Below, piece by piece: positions 18,400 to 27,790 of a stretch of 64,000 nt of DNA (position 1 is the stretch's first letter; every line of letters starts with the position of its first letter). The DNA is from Streptomyces sp. NRRL S-1022. Its GTDB lineage: Bacteria > Actinomycetota > Actinomycetes > Streptomycetales > Streptomycetaceae. The DNA is taken from NCBI RefSeq assembly GCF_000720135.1, contig NZ_JOIU01000010.1, positions 124,001 to 188,000 of the forward strand, given 5' to 3'. Under the pieces are notes generated by a model. It was given only the letters and a program-made list of their open reading frames with translations. It was not told where the DNA came from and ran no database searches. Position numbers and translations under genes: made by a program.

Positions 18400-19694
18400 T
18401 AGTCGTTCTGGAACAGCCGGTCCGGGTCCAGGCGGTCCCGCAGTGCGGTGAACTCGCCGAAGCGCGGGTACACGCGGGCGAAGTACTCGGCGTCGCGCGT
18501 GTGCACCTTGCCCCAGTGCGGGCGCCCCTCGTGCGCGGTGAAGATGCGCTCGGCGGCGGTGAAGTACGCCTGATAGGGCGTGCCCCGGAACATGTGCACG
18601 GCGATGTAGGCGCTGTCGCGGCCCGAAGCGGTGGACAGCGCGATGTCGTCGGCCGGCGCGGTGCGCACCTCGACCGGGAAGCCGATCCGCAGCCCGGAGC
18701 GGTCGACCATGGCCTTCAGTTCGCGCAGCGTCGCGACGAGCGCCGCGCGCGGGACGGCGTACTCCATCTCCACGAAGCGCACCCGGCGCGGCGAGGTGAA
18801 GACCTTGTACGGGATGTCCGTGTACGTGCGCGCGGACAGGGCCCTGCTGGAGATCCGCGCGATCGCCGGAACGGTCGCGGGGGCCGCGCGGCCGATCCAC
18901 TGGGCCACCTGGAAGACGCCGTTGGAGAGGAACTCGTCCTCGAACCAGCCGGCGACCTGCCCCACCGGCTGTGCGGGGCCGGCGCTGCGGTTGTTGCGCT
19001 TGGTGTTGGTGCTGCCGGTGTGCGGGAACCAGTAGAACTCGAAGTGCTCGTTCTCGGCCCACAGTTGATCGAACTCGGCGAGGACCCGCTCGAAGGGCAT
19101 GGGTTCCTCGCGCGCGGTGAGCAGGAACAGCGGCTCCACGGCGAAGGTGATCGCGGTGACGATCCCCAGGGCGCCGAGCCCGATGCGGGCCGCGGCGAAC
19201 ACCTGCGGGTTCTCCTTCTCGGAGCAGGTGAGCAGCGAGCCGTCGGCCGTGACGAGCTCCAGCCCCTTGATCTGCGCGGCGATCGAGGCGGACGTGCGTC
19301 CCGTGCCGTGCGTGCCGGTGCTGGTGGCTCCCGAGACGGTCTGCTCCATGATGTCGCCCATGTTGGTGAGCGACAGGCCCTCGCGCGCGAGGGCGGCATT
19401 GAGTCTCTTGAGCGGGGTACCCGCCTCCACGGTGACCGTCATGGACGCCCGGTCGATGGTGCGTATACCGGTCAACAGTTGAGGGCGTATCAATACACCG
19501 TCGGTGGCGGCGATCGAGGTGAAGGAGTGCCCGGTCCCGACCGCCTTCACCTTCAGGCCGTCCTCGCGCGCCCGGCGCACCGCCGCGGCCAGCTCCTCCA
19601 CCGAGGCCGGCGCGACCTGCCGGGCGGGCCGGGCGGAGACGTTCCCGCCCCAGTTACGCCAGGTGCCGTTCATCCCGCTCGCTGTGCTGCCCAA
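18375..19694 (-). CDS. FAD-linked oxidase of the gulonolactone/arabinonolactone/alditol oxidase family
   Basis: 439 residues. The FAD-binding PCMH domain (about 15-190) has VGTGHSFTSIAATDGVLI, whose histidine is the usual site of covalent flavin attachment in this family. The C-terminal ALO domain has HWGKVHTRDAEYFARVYPRF. Members oxidise aldonolactones or alditols with oxygen. The first codon is TTG at 19694, preceded by GGGGAGG at ideal distance; an in-frame ATG at 19673 is a weaker choice. The start overlaps the end of the MFS gene by 41 bases, so the two form one operon. Substrate unknown. Confidence 0.82.
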   Translation of the reverse strand: MGSTASGMNGTWRNWGGNVSARPARQVAPASVEELAAAVRRAREDGLKVKAVGTGHSFTSIAATDGVLIRPQLLTGIRTIDRASMTVTVEAGTPLKRLNAALAREGLSLTNMGDIMEQTVSGATSTGTHGTGRTSASIAAQIKGLELVTADGSLLTCSEKENPQVFAAARIGLGALGIVTAITFAVEPLFLLTAREEPMPFERVLAEFDQLWAENEHFEFYWFPHTGSTNTKRNNRSAGPAQPVGQVAGWFEDEFLSNGVFQVAQWIGRAAPATVPAIARISSRALSARTYTDIPYKVFTSPRRVRFVEMEYAVPRAALVATLRELKAMVDRSGLRIGFPVEVRTAPADDIALSTASGRDSAYIAVHMFRGTPYQAYFTAAERIFTAHEGRPHWGKVHTRDAEYFARVYPRFGEFTALRDRLDPDRLFQNDYLRRVLGA

Positions 19695-20934
19695 CGGTGC
19701 CTCCCCGACCCGAGGCCGGCCTGCGCAGCCGGCGGTACCCGAGGAAACCGACCGCGACCGCGACGGCTCCGGACACGGCCGGAACCCCGTACCCGGCCCG
19801 TGCCCCGGCCGCGTCGATCACCCAGCCGGCCACGGAGGAGCCGACCGCGATGCCGACGGCGAGGCCGGTGCTCACCCAGGTCATGCCTTCGGTGAGCTGC
19901 GCGCGCGGTACGTGCTCTTCGATGAGGGACATCGTCGTGATCATCGTCGGTGCGATGGACAGCCCCGCAACGAACAGCGCCACGGCCAGAAGCGGCAGGT
20001 TTCCGACCAGTAGGAGGGGGATCATACTCACGGCCATCCCCGCCACGCCCAGCAGCCAGCGGCGTTCCGGCGCCCCGCTGAAGCGCAGCAGTCCGAAGAC
20101 CACGCCCGCGACGCAGGAACCGGCCGCGTACAGCGCCAGCACCACGCTCGCGGCGCCCTTGTGGCCGCGCTCGTCGGCGAAGGCGACGGTGACCACGTCC
20201 ACGGCGCCGAAGATCGCGCCGGTCGCCACGAAGGTGGCCACCAGCACCTGGAGCCCCCGCGCGCGCAGGGCGCTGCCGCCGCCGTCCCGCTCGCGCGGGT
20301 GCGGCTCGGGCTCGGTGGCGCGCTGGGCGGTCAGCCACAGGACGCCGGCCGCGAGGAAGCAGGCGGCCAGCAGGGGACCCGCCTCCGGGAACCAGGCCGT
20401 GGACAGACCGATGGAGATGATCGGACCGAAGATAAAGCAGACCTCGTCCACGACCGACTCGAACGAGTAGGCGGTGTGCAGCTTCGGGGTGCCCCGGTAC
20501 AGCGCCGCCCAGCGGGCCCGGATCATCGCGCCCAGGCTCGGCACCGTGCCGATCCCGGCCGCGCAGATGAACAGCAGCCAGTCCGGCCCCCGCAGGTGGG
20601 CGGTGAGCAGCAGTCCGGCCGCCGCGGCCAGGGCGACCAGGGTCGCGGGGCGCAGCACCCGCCGCTGCCCGTGCCGGTCCACCAGCCGGGAGATCTGCGG
20701 CCCCACCGCGGCGGCGGACAGCGCCATGGCCGCCGACAGGGCACCCGCGAGGCCGTACCGCCCGGTGAGCTGGGAGACCATCGTGACCACGCCGATGCCC
20801 ATCATCGACAGCGGCATCCGGCCGATGAGTCCCGCGGCGGAGAAGGCCTTGGTGCCGGGCTCGGCGAACAAGGCTCTGTAGGGGCTGGGCACGTGGTCTC
20901 CGGAACGGCTCGGTAAGGCGCGAATGCGGCTCAT
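19654..20934 (-). CDS. Major facilitator superfamily transporter
   Basis: 426 residues with about twelve membrane segments (for example [21 protein letters not shown] and [19 protein letters not shown]). The loop 2-3 motif is present as [15 protein letters not shown]. It fits the drug or siderophore exporter branch of MFS. It is divergent from ferrochelatase, and a TTAGG...CCTAA element lies 13 bases upstream of its ATG, suggesting iron control and possibly siderophore export. That role is inference. Confidence 0.85.
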   Translation of the reverse strand: MSRIRALPSRSGDHVPSPYRALFAEPGTKAFSAAGLIGRMPLSMMGIGVVTMVSQLTGRYGLAGALSAAMALSAAAVGPQISRLVDRHGQRRVLRPATLVALAAAAGLLLTAHLRGPDWLLFICAAGIGTVPSLGAMIRARWAALYRGTPKLHTAYSFESVVDEVCFIFGPIISIGLSTAWFPEAGPLLAACFLAAGVLWLTAQRATEPEPHPRERDGGGSALRARGLQVLVATFVATGAIFGAVDVVTVAFADERGHKGAASVVLALYAAGSCVAGVVFGLLRFSGAPERRWLLGVAGMAVSMIPLLLVGNLPLLAVALFVAGLSIAPTMITTMSLIEEHVPRAQLTEGMTWVSTGLAVGIAVGSSVAGWVIDAAGARAGYGVPAVSGAVAVAVGFLGYRRLRRPASGRGGTVGQHSERDERHLA

Positions 20935-20946
20935 ACAGCTTACGAG

Positions 20947-20960
20947 TTAGGGCAACCTAA
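20947..20960. promoter_or_regulatory. Candidate iron box (DmdR/IdeR operator) between MFS gene and ferrochelatase
   Basis: TTAGGGCAACCTAA is an inverted repeat (TTAGG/CCTAA) matching the core right part of the DmdR1/IdeR consensus TTAGGTTAGGCTAACCTAA, about 13 of 19 positions overall by eye. It is 13 bases upstream of the MFS start codon and about 105 bases before hemH. Confidence 0.55.
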
Positions 20961-21051
20961 TCGCACCCGGTGCGAGGCCCGAGAAAAACGTCCCGAACCG
21001 GCGCGAACCGACCCCTCACCCCGCTGTTTCCCCGCTGTCGGTGCCGGGTGG

Positions 21052-21057
21052 CAGGAT
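21052..21057 (+). promoter_or_regulatory. Candidate -10 box of a leaderless promoter before ferrochelatase
   Basis: CAGGAT ends six bases before the ATG at 21064, with no ribosome site between. Confidence 0.4.
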
Positions 21058-21063
21058 CGACTC

Positions 21064-22191
21064 ATGCCAGACGCGCTCGATGCCACCCCGTACGACGCCC
21101 TGCTCCTGCTCTCCTTCGGCGGCCCCGAAGGCCCGGACGACGTGGTCCCGTTCCTGGAGAACGTCACGCGCGGGCGCGGCATCCCCAAGGAACGCCTCAA
21201 GGAAGTCGGGCAGCACTACTTCCTGTTCGGCGGGGTCAGCCCCATCAACGACCAGAACCGCGCCCTGCTGGACGCCCTGCGCAAGGACTTCGCCGAACAC
21301 GGCCTGAACCTGCCGGTCTACTGGGGCAACCGCAACTGGGCGCCGTACCTGACCGACACCCTGCGCGAGATGGTCGCCGACGGCCGCCGCCGCATCCTCG
21401 TCCTGGCCACCAGCGCCTACGCGTCCTACTCGGGCTGCCGCCAGTACCGGGAGAACCTCGCCGACGCGCTGGCCGCCCTGGAGGCCGAGGGCCTGGAGCT
21501 GCCGAGGGTGGACAAGCTGCGGCACTACTTCAACCACCCCGGCTTCGTCGAGCCCATGACCGACGGCGTGCTGCGGGCCCTGGAGGACCTCCCCGAGGAC
21601 GTCCGCGCGGGCGCCCACATCGCCTTCACCACCCACTCCATCCCGACCTCGGCCGCCGACACCTCCGGCCCCGCCGAGGCCCACGGCGAGGGCGGTGCCT
21701 ACGTCGAGCAGCACCTGGACGTGGCCCGGCTGATCGCCGACGCCGTCCGCGAGCGCACCGGCGCCGACCACCCCTGGCGGCTCGTCTACCAGTCCCGCTC
21801 CGGCGCCCCGCACATCCCGTGGCTGGAGCCCGACATCTGCGACCACCTGGAGGAGCGGCACGCGTCCGGCGCGCCCGCCGTGGTCATGGCCCCCATCGGT
21901 TTCGTCTCCGACCACATGGAGGTCCTCTACGACCTCGACACCGAGGCCAAGGCCAAGGCCGAGGAGCTGGGCCTGCCGGTGCGCCGCTCGGCCACCGTGG
22001 GCGCCGACCCGCGGTTCGCCGCGGCCGTCCGCGAGCTGGTCACGGAGCGCGCGGCCGTGGAACGCGGCCAGGAGGTCACCCCGTGCGCCCTGGGCACGCT
22101 GGGCGCGAGCCACAACGTCTGCCCGGTCGGCTGCTGCCCCGCCCGTGCGCCCCGCCCGGCCGCCGCCGGCGCCGACAGCCCCTACGCGTGA
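21064..22191 (+). CDS. hemH: Ferrochelatase (coproporphyrin ferrochelatase type)
   Basis: 375 residues. It inserts iron into the porphyrin at the end of heme synthesis; in actinobacteria the substrate is normally coproporphyrin III (cpfC). Seen: [25 protein letters not shown] at the start, the metal-site histidine in [37 protein letters not shown], and [17 protein letters not shown]. The C-terminal cysteines ([15 protein letters not shown]) fit the Fe-S-binding extension of actinobacterial ferrochelatases. It is followed after eight bases by an inositol-phosphatase gene. Confidence 0.93.
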   Translation: MPDALDATPYDALLLLSFGGPEGPDDVVPFLENVTRGRGIPKERLKEVGQHYFLFGGVSPINDQNRALLDALRKDFAEHGLNLPVYWGNRNWAPYLTDTLREMVADGRRRILVLATSAYASYSGCRQYRENLADALAALEAEGLELPRVDKLRHYFNHPGFVEPMTDGVLRALEDLPEDVRAGAHIAFTTHSIPTSAADTSGPAEAHGEGGAYVEQHLDVARLIADAVRERTGADHPWRLVYQSRSGAPHIPWLEPDICDHLEERHASGAPAVVMAPIGFVSDHMEVLYDLDTEAKAKAEELGLPVRRSATVGADPRFAAAVRELVTERAAVERGQEVTPCALGTLGASHNVCPVGCCPARAPRPAAAGADSPYA

Positions 22192-22199
22192 GGAGACCC

Positions 22200-23015
22200 G
22201 TGACCGACGCCCTGCACCGGGACCTGCTTGCCCTCGCCCGGGAGGCCGCCCGCCGGGCCGGCGAGCTGCTGCGCGACGGCCGCCCCGCCGACCTCGCCGT
22301 GGCCAGGACGAAGTCCAGCCCCATCGACGTCGTCACCGAGATGGACATCGCGGCGGAGAAGCTGATCACCGACCTGATCTCCGGGCGGCGGCCGGACGAC
22401 GGCTTCCTCGGCGAGGAGGGCGCCTCCGTCGAGGGCACGAGCGGCATCCGCTGGGTGATCGACCCGCTCGACGGCACCGTCAACTACCTGTACGGCCTGC
22501 CGACCTGGGCGGTGTCCGTCGCGGCGGAACAGGACGGCGAGACCGTCGTCGGCGTCGTCGCCGCCCCCATGCGCGGCGAGACGTACCACGCCGTGCGCGG
22601 CGGCGGCGCGTGGGCGACCGGTGCATGGGAGGGCGAGCGGGCGCTCGCCTGCCGCCCCGCGCCCCCGCTGGACCAGGCCCTGGTCTCCACCGGGTTCAAC
22701 TACGTCACCGAGGTCCGCACCCACCAGGCGGAGGTGGCCGCCCGGCTCGTCCCGCTGCTGCGGGACATCCGGCGCGGCGGTTCGGCGGCGGTCGACCTGT
22801 GCGACGTGGCCTGCGGCCGGCTCGACGGGTACTACGAGCGGGGTCTGCACGCGTGGGACGTCGCGGCCGGTGACCTGATCGCCCGGGAGGCGGGCGCGCT
22901 GACCGGTGGGCGGCCCGGAGAGCGCCCCTCGGGGGACCTGACCGTCGCGGGGACGCCCGGGGTGTTCGAGCCCCTCCAGCGGCTCCTGGAGGACTTCGGC
23001 GCCTGGCACGACTGA
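22200..23015 (+). CDS. Inositol monophosphatase family protein (SuhB-like)
   Basis: 271 residues from a GTG preceded by GAGGAG. Metal- and phosphate-binding motifs are complete: GEEGAS, DPLDGTVNYLYGLP and the C-terminal WDVAAGDLIAREAG. It hydrolyses inositol monophosphate or a similar sugar phosphate; members may also act on fructose-1,6-bisphosphate or PAP. The synteny recalled for M. tuberculosis (suhB, Rv2701c) supports orthology. It is probably co-transcribed with hemH and ends at a strong hairpin. Confidence 0.9.
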   Translation: MTDALHRDLLALAREAARRAGELLRDGRPADLAVARTKSSPIDVVTEMDIAAEKLITDLISGRRPDDGFLGEEGASVEGTSGIRWVIDPLDGTVNYLYGLPTWAVSVAAEQDGETVVGVVAAPMRGETYHAVRGGGAWATGAWEGERALACRPAPPLDQALVSTGFNYVTEVRTHQAEVAARLVPLLRDIRRGGSAAVDLCDVACGRLDGYYERGLHAWDVAAGDLIAREAGALTGGRPGERPSGDLTVAGTPGVFEPLQRLLEDFGAWHD

Positions 23016-23038
23016 CCGGCACCGCGGCAGCCGCACGC

Positions 23039-23075
23039 GAAGGGACCCCGGCGCTGGATTCGCCGGGGTCCCTTC
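23039..23075. terminator. Bidirectional terminator after the inositol phosphatase gene
   Basis: A perfect 15-base-pair stem (GAAGGGACCCCGGCG against CGCCGGGGTCCCTTC) with a seven-base loop, between convergent genes. Confidence 0.85.
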
Positions 23076-23092
23076 TTGCGCTTCCGAGCCGA

Positions 23093-23266
23093 TCAGACGC
23101 GTGACGCGCCGACCTCCACACCGTGTTCGGCGGCGAGGCGTCGCAGGTCGTCGAGCTCTGACTGCTCCACCTCGGCGAGGAAGTCGTCGCCCTCGTCACG
23201 AGCCCGCGACAGGTCGGTCTCGGTCGCCCTTATGCGCTGCAGAAGTCCTGCGGTGAAAGCGTCCAT
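23093..23266 (-). CDS. Small conserved protein, 57 residues, unknown function
   Basis: The frame is open to 23503, but only the last 57 codons from the ATG at 23266 look like protein (MDAFTAGLLQRIRATETDL, then an acidic, helical C-terminus ending EVGASRV). A GAGGGGGC ribosome site lies upstream. It is predicted fully helical, with heptad-like spacing that could form a short coiled coil. It converges on the hemH-IMPase unit. No function is known to me. Confidence 0.65.
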   Translation of the reverse strand: MDAFTAGLLQRIRATETDLSRARDEGDDFLAEVEQSELDDLRRLAAEHGVEVGASRV

Positions 23267-23676
23267 GCTGCGCCCCCTCGTCCAGGGTCGTGGGTCGGTG
23301 GCACGGGGGTGTGCCGTAGGGAAGAAGCGATCACGTCTCTCGCAGGTGCCCAGCGCTGCCCGGCCGGGCGGCGACGGTGCCGGACACCCGCGCCCGCTCT
23401 GCGAAACGGATGGCGGGGTACCGCACGGTGCTGCGGCACATGCAGAGCGTGATCGCGGGGTGTAAAGCCGTCCTCCCCCAGCTCCCTTCCGCGGAAACCT
23501 CAACCGGCGCAGAAATTCTCGTATTCCCGCCCCAGGAAGCCCTTCCTGCCGCCCGGACCCCGCCTTACAGCCGACTTATGGCCGAAAAGGGCAGGATGGG
23601 GGTCAACCCACGGACAGCCCTGCCCGCAGGCGCTCACGGCGCGCTGCGCGGGTGGACATGAGGAAGGACAAGCGAC
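23267..23676. other. 410-base divergent promoter region upstream of cutR
   Basis: It contains no gene I can support. AGGAAGGA at 23661-23668 is the cutR ribosome site. No operator was recognised. Confidence 0.45.
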
Positions 23677-24330
23677 GTGCGCGTACTCGTCGTCGAGGAC
23701 GAGCAACTGCTCGCCGATGCGGTGGCCACCGGACTGCGCCGGGAGGCCATGGCCGTCGACGTCGTGTACGACGGTGCGGCCGCCCTGGAGCGCATCGGCG
23801 TCAACGACTACGACGTGGTCGTCCTCGACCGCGACCTCCCGCTCGTGCACGGCGACGACGTGTGCCGCAGGATCGTCGAGCTGGGCATGCCCACGCGCGT
23901 GCTGATGCTCACCGCGTCCGGCGACGTCAGCGACCGCGTCGAGGGCCTGGAGATCGGCGCCGACGACTACCTGCCCAAGCCGTTCGCCTTCAGTGAGCTG
24001 ATCGCCCGGGTGCGCGCCCTCGGCCGCCGCACCAGCGTGCCCCTGCCGCCGGTCCTGGAGCGCGCCGGCATCAAGCTCGACCCCAACCGCCGCGAGGTCT
24101 TCCGGGACGGCAAGGAGGTCCAGCTCGCGCCCAAGGAGTTCGCGGTGCTGGAGGTGCTCATGCGCAGCGAGGGGGCCGTGGTGTCGGCGGAGCAGCTGCT
24201 GGAGAAGGCCTGGGACGAGAACACCGACCCCTTCACCAACGTGGTGCGGGTGACGGTGATGACCCTGCGCCGCAAGCTCGGCGAGCCGCCCGTCATCGTC
24301 ACCGTCCCCGGCTCCGGCTACCGGATCTGA
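23677..24330 (+). CDS. cutR: CutR response regulator (OmpR family)
   Basis: 217 residues from a GTG. The receiver domain (about 1-115) has the acidic pair in VVEDEQ, the phosphorylated aspartate in VVVLDRDLPLVHG and the lysine in LPKPFAF. The C-terminal winged helix (about 125-217) ends VTVPGSGYRI. It is followed after five bases by its kinase. By similarity and synteny it is CutR of the CutRS pair, first tied to copper phenotypes in S. lividans and later to antibiotic production and secretion stress. Confidence 0.88.
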   Translation: MRVLVVEDEQLLADAVATGLRREAMAVDVVYDGAAALERIGVNDYDVVVLDRDLPLVHGDDVCRRIVELGMPTRVLMLTASGDVSDRVEGLEIGADDYLPKPFAFSELIARVRALGRRTSVPLPPVLERAGIKLDPNRREVFRDGKEVQLAPKEFAVLEVLMRSEGAVVSAEQLLEKAWDENTDPFTNVVRVTVMTLRRKLGEPPVIVTVPGSGYRI

Positions 24331-24335
24331 TCCCC

Positions 24336-25592
24336 GTGGCCACGACCCCCGCCCCGCCCCAGGCCCCGCCGAAGCCCACCTGGGACCCCAGGAGACCGCA
24401 GCCGCCCTTCCCCTGGCTGCGCCCGACCATCCGCATACGGCTGACGCTGCTGTACGGCGGCATGTTCCTGATCGCCGGCATCCTGCTGCTGTCGATCATC
24501 TACCTGCTCGCCGCCCAGGCGATCAGCACCGGCAACCAGCCGCTGTTCAAGATCGTCAGTGGTTCGGCGATCAAGGTCACCAGTGACAACTGCCCCGCGG
24601 TCACCGCGATCAACTCCGGTCCGGTGCCGCTGTCGGACTTCAACGACGCGATCGCCCACTGTGTGGACCAGCAGCGCCAGGGGGCCCTGGACAACCTGCT
24701 CAGCCGCTCCCTGCTGGCCCTGCTGGGCCTCGCCGTGATCGCCTTCGCGTTCGGCTACGCGATGGCCGGCCGCGTGCTGTCCCCGCTCGGCCGCATCACC
24801 CGCACCGCCCGGCAGGTGGCCGGCTCGGACCTGTCCCGCCGTATCGAGCTGGACGGCCCGGACGACGAGCTGAAGGAGCTGGCGGACACCTTCGACGACA
24901 TGCTGGAGCGGCTCCAGCGGGCCTTCACCGCCCAGCAGCGCTTCGTCGGCAACGCCTCGCACGAGCTGCGCACCCCGCTCGCGATCAACAGGACGCTCCT
25001 CGAAGTGCACCTGTCGGATCCGCACGCGCCGGTGGAACTCCAGCAGCTCGGCAAGACGCTGCTCGCCACCAACGAGCGCAGCGAACAGCTGGTCGAGGGG
25101 TTGCTGCTGCTCGCCCGCAGTGACAACCAGATCGTCGAGCGCAAGCCGGTCGACCTGGCCGAGGTCGCCACCCAGGCCGTCGACCAGGTGCACGCCGAGG
25201 CGGAGGCCAAGGGCGTCGCGATCCGCGGTGAGCGCAAGCCGGCCGTGGTACAGGGCAACGGCGTGCTGCTGGAGCGGATCGCGCTGAACCTCGTCCAGAA
25301 CGCCGTGCGGTACAACGTTCCTGAGAAGGGCTGGGTCGAGGTGGCCACCGAGGTCCGGCACGGACAGGCGGTGCTGACGGTCACGAACACGGGACCGGTG
25401 GTGCCGGCGTACGAGATCGACAACCTCTTCGAGCCGTTCCGGCGGCTGCGCACCGAGCGCACCGGCAGCGACAAGGGGGTGGGTCTCGGCCTGTCGATCG
25501 TCCGGTCCGTGGCCCGGGCGCACGGCGGCCACATCCAGGCCCAGCCCCGAGAAGGCGGTGGTCTGGTGATGCGCGTCACCTTCCCGATGTGA
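24336..25592 (+). CDS. cutS: CutS sensor histidine kinase
   Basis: 418 residues. A proline-rich N-terminus is followed by transmembrane segment 1 (about 33-60), an extracytoplasmic sensor of about 70 residues with two cysteines (SDNCPAV and AHCVDQQ) that could form a disulfide, segment 2 (about 128-150), and HAMP. The HisKA box is NASHELRTPLAINRTLLEVH, and the ATPase has NLVQNAVRYN and GVGLGLSIVRSVARAHGG. The paired cysteines in the sensor fit sensing of extracellular redox or protein folding; that is inference. Confidence 0.88.
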   Translation: MATTPAPPQAPPKPTWDPRRPQPPFPWLRPTIRIRLTLLYGGMFLIAGILLLSIIYLLAAQAISTGNQPLFKIVSGSAIKVTSDNCPAVTAINSGPVPLSDFNDAIAHCVDQQRQGALDNLLSRSLLALLGLAVIAFAFGYAMAGRVLSPLGRITRTARQVAGSDLSRRIELDGPDDELKELADTFDDMLERLQRAFTAQQRFVGNASHELRTPLAINRTLLEVHLSDPHAPVELQQLGKTLLATNERSEQLVEGLLLLARSDNQIVERKPVDLAEVATQAVDQVHAEAEAKGVAIRGERKPAVVQGNGVLLERIALNLVQNAVRYNVPEKGWVEVATEVRHGQAVLTVTNTGPVVPAYEIDNLFEPFRRLRTERTGSDKGVGLGLSIVRSVARAHGGHIQAQPREGGGLVMRVTFPM

Positions 25593-25984
25593 CCGAAAAC
25601 GACACACGCGGAGGATGTTCGCTTCACGCGGAATTTTCCGACCGTCGGACGGAGTTCTTCCTGTGTGATCGATCACATGGGCGGAATTCCGGCCATGTAC
25701 GCACAGTGATCATGACAGAAGGTGGAAAGCCGGGAAAGTCCTGGTTTTCAGGGCTCTTGATCACGGGAAGTACACGGTGAGGCGCCTTTGAGGTGCGGCA
25801 TTCGAACCGTGTACGGTCCTCACCGCCATCCAAGCCGATCAGTCTTCAGAGGTCGGGTTGGGTGTCGATTGAGTAACAGACCTTGATGTGAGGCAAAATC
25901 TCCGCCTCAGGTCGGGCACAAGTCCGGCCTCTCACGCGTTACGTGCGCTGGAGACACCGCAGACACCCAGAGGGGGAGAGCGAT
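25593..25984. other. 392-base intergenic region between cutS and the DUF4193 gene
   Basis: Noticeably AT-richer than its surroundings. It contains a perfect Crp-like palindrome (listed separately), a small hairpin TGAGGC/GCCTCA at 25889-25909 and a GGGGGAGAG ribosome site at about 25971. Confidence 0.5.
25664..25677. promoter_or_regulatory. Candidate Crp-type binding site
   Basis: TGTGATCGATCACA is a perfect 14-base palindrome containing GTG-N6-CAC, the core of the Streptomyces Crp motif. It is about 320 bases upstream of the DUF4193 ATG and 70 after the cutS stop. Binding is not shown. Confidence 0.4.
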
Positions 25985-26281
25985 ATGGCAACCGATTACG
26001 ACACTCCACGCAAGACCGACGACGACGTCGACTCGGACAGCCTTGAAGAGCTGAAGGCCAGGCGGAACGACAAGTCCACCTCGTCGGTGGACGTCGACGA
26101 GTTCGAGGCCGCCGAGGGCCTCGAACTGCCCGGAGCCGACCTCTCGAACGAGGAGCTGGCCGTCCGGGTGCTGCCCAAGCAGCAGGACGAGTTCACCTGC
26201 ATGAGCTGCTTCCTGGTGCACCACCGCAGCCAGCTGGCCCGAGAGAAGAACGGTCAGCCGATCTGCCGCGACTGCGACTGA
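25985..26281 (+). CDS. DUF4193 family zinc-ribbon protein
   Basis: 98 residues from the ATG at 25985, preceded by GGGGGAGAG. The N-terminus is very acidic (TDDDVDSDSLEELKARR). The C-terminus has two CxxC-type pairs, FTCMSCFLVHHRSQL and PICRDCD, as in an RNA-polymerase-binding or TraR-like zinc ribbon. The function is unknown. The family is nearly universal in actinobacteria and is found at this same place between suhB and dut (Rv2699c by memory). Confidence 0.85.
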   Translation: MATDYDTPRKTDDDVDSDSLEELKARRNDKSTSSVDVDEFEAAEGLELPGADLSNEELAVRVLPKQQDEFTCMSCFLVHHRSQLAREKNGQPICRDCD

Positions 26282-26294
26282 GGACGGGTCGGCC

Positions 26295-27209
26295 ATGTCT
26301 GGCTCGACCCCTCCTCGGAAGCGCCGTTTCCCCCTGTGGAAAGCGGACAAAGGGCCGGCGGACGGCCCGCACGGCACGCGTGACGACGGGCGGGGCTCAT
26401 CCGGAGCGGGAGCCTCGCTCGGGCCGGCGCCCGACCGGGACGGCCTGCCGGCGCCGGCAGGGCATCCCGCGCCCGTCGCCCGGCGCCGGGCGGCGGCCAT
26501 CGGTGAGAAGGCCCGGGAACTGACCCGGGAAGGCGCCCGCAGGGGCGGCAGCCACGCTCGCGCGGGGCTGGCGTACCTCGCGGACCGCATCATCGAGATG
26601 GCCCCGCGCATCCCCGTACGCGACCTCGCGACCCTGCGCAGGCAGTTCCCCGGGCTCGGCCCCGAGGAACTCGCCGACAAACTGGTGGCGGGCGCGGCGG
26701 GTGGCACCTCCGCGGTCGGAGCCGGGATCGGAGCGGCGGCGATGCTGCCCGTGCCGCCGGCCATGCCGACCGAGCTGGCCGCCGAGATCACCGGGGTCGC
26801 CGCGATCGAGCTGAAGCTGATCGCCGAACTGCACGAGGTCTACGGGGTCCGCCCGCCGGGCGCCCTCAGGGACCGCACCACCGCGTATCTGTCCTCCTGG
26901 TCGGAGGAGCGCGGGGTCGACGTGATGAAGCCGTCGACGTACGACACGGCCCTGGGCGGCCGGATGAAGCGCCGACTGCGCCAGCAGATCATGAAACGGA
27001 TGGTCCGCGACCTGCCCAACCTGATGCCGTTCATGGTCGGAGCCGCGGTCGGGGCGGTCATGAACCGCCGCGACACCAGAAGAGTCGCGGCCCGTGTCCG
27101 GGCCGACCTGCGCAAGATCCAGGTGCCCTGGGACGCGCTCCCCGAGCTGCCGCCCCTGGAGAAGCCGGCCGAACCCCTGGAGCTGCGCGAGCCGCCCGGC
27201 GGTCTCTAG
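26295..27209 (+). CDS. EcsC-like protein of unknown function
   Basis: 304 residues. A charged, disordered N-terminus (about 1-70) precedes an Ala/Gly-rich region with a helical hairpin (GGTSAVGAGIGAAAMLPVPPAMPTELAAEI) that resembles EcsC (PF12787). KLIAELHEVYGVRPP and a basic amphipathic segment (RMKRRLRQQIMKRMVRDLP) follow, then another hydrophobic patch (NLMPFMVGAAVGAVM). It probably associates with the membrane. It lies 13 bases after DUF4193, likely the same operon. The EcsC assignment is from recall and uncertain. Confidence 0.65.
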   Translation: MSGSTPPRKRRFPLWKADKGPADGPHGTRDDGRGSSGAGASLGPAPDRDGLPAPAGHPAPVARRRAAAIGEKARELTREGARRGGSHARAGLAYLADRIIEMAPRIPVRDLATLRRQFPGLGPEELADKLVAGAAGGTSAVGAGIGAAAMLPVPPAMPTELAAEITGVAAIELKLIAELHEVYGVRPPGALRDRTTAYLSSWSEERGVDVMKPSTYDTALGGRMKRRLRQQIMKRMVRDLPNLMPFMVGAAVGAVMNRRDTRRVAARVRADLRKIQVPWDALPELPPLEKPAEPLELREPPGGL

Positions 27210-27213
27210 CGCC

Positions 27214-27678
27214 TCAGGCCTGCGCCGTCCGTGCCGCCTCGATGGCCGCGGCCAGCCGCTCCGGCTCCCGCGTCGACAGGTACAGGTACGGCGTCGGGTC
27301 CTGCGGGTCCGTGACCTCCACCCGCAGCGCCCCCGGGATGTAGGCGCGCAGCAGCAGGAAGGCGCGGGTGTCGGCCTTGTACGTCCGCCAGGCGCGGGCC
27401 TCCTCCGCGTCCAGCACCTCCATCGCACCCAGCGCCGCCACCGGGATCTTCGCCTCGCCCGCGATCAGGGAGTCGCCCACGACCCGGATGCGCGGGGAGC
27501 CGTACGCGCTGGCCACCACGGCCGCGGCCGCCGTACCGCCGACCAGGCCGCCGAGCAGCGGCAGGGTGCCGAAGGGCAGCAGGATCAGGGCGAACGAGAC
27601 GCCCACCAGGAAGCTGATCAGCCACCACGAGCGGGGGGCGGTGAGGCGTTCTTCGTAGGGGGTGGCGGAGAGCTGCAT
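27214..27678 (-). CDS. DUF3093 membrane protein
   Basis: 154 residues from the ATG at 27678. Two transmembrane helices near the N-terminus (about 20-60: WWLISFLVGVSFALILLPFG and LPLLGGLVGGTAAAAVVASA) are followed by a soluble PH-like domain (RIRVVGDSLIAGEAKIPVAAL). Function unknown. Its orthologue adjoins dut in mycobacteria (Rv2698). It is antiparallel to dut and converges on the EcsC-like gene with only four bases between stops. Confidence 0.82.
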   Translation of the reverse strand: MQLSATPYEERLTAPRSWWLISFLVGVSFALILLPFGTLPLLGGLVGGTAAAAVVASAYGSPRIRVVGDSLIAGEAKIPVAALGAMEVLDAEEARAWRTYKADTRAFLLLRAYIPGALRVEVTDPQDPTPYLYLSTREPERLAAAIEAARTAQA

Positions 27679-27776
27679 GGAGCCAAGCTTGGCACGGGAT
27701 CCGCACACCGCCGGAGTCGGGGCGTTCAGCGCGCAGCGCTGCCGTACAGGGCGGTGGTGGGTGACGGGCGGGCGGG

Positions 27777-27782
27777 TAAGGT
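27777..27782 (+). promoter_or_regulatory. Candidate -10 box before the thioesterase gene
   Basis: TAAGGT ends eight bases before the GTG at 27791; no ribosome site lies between them. Confidence 0.4.
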
Positions 27783-27790
27783 CTGCGGCT

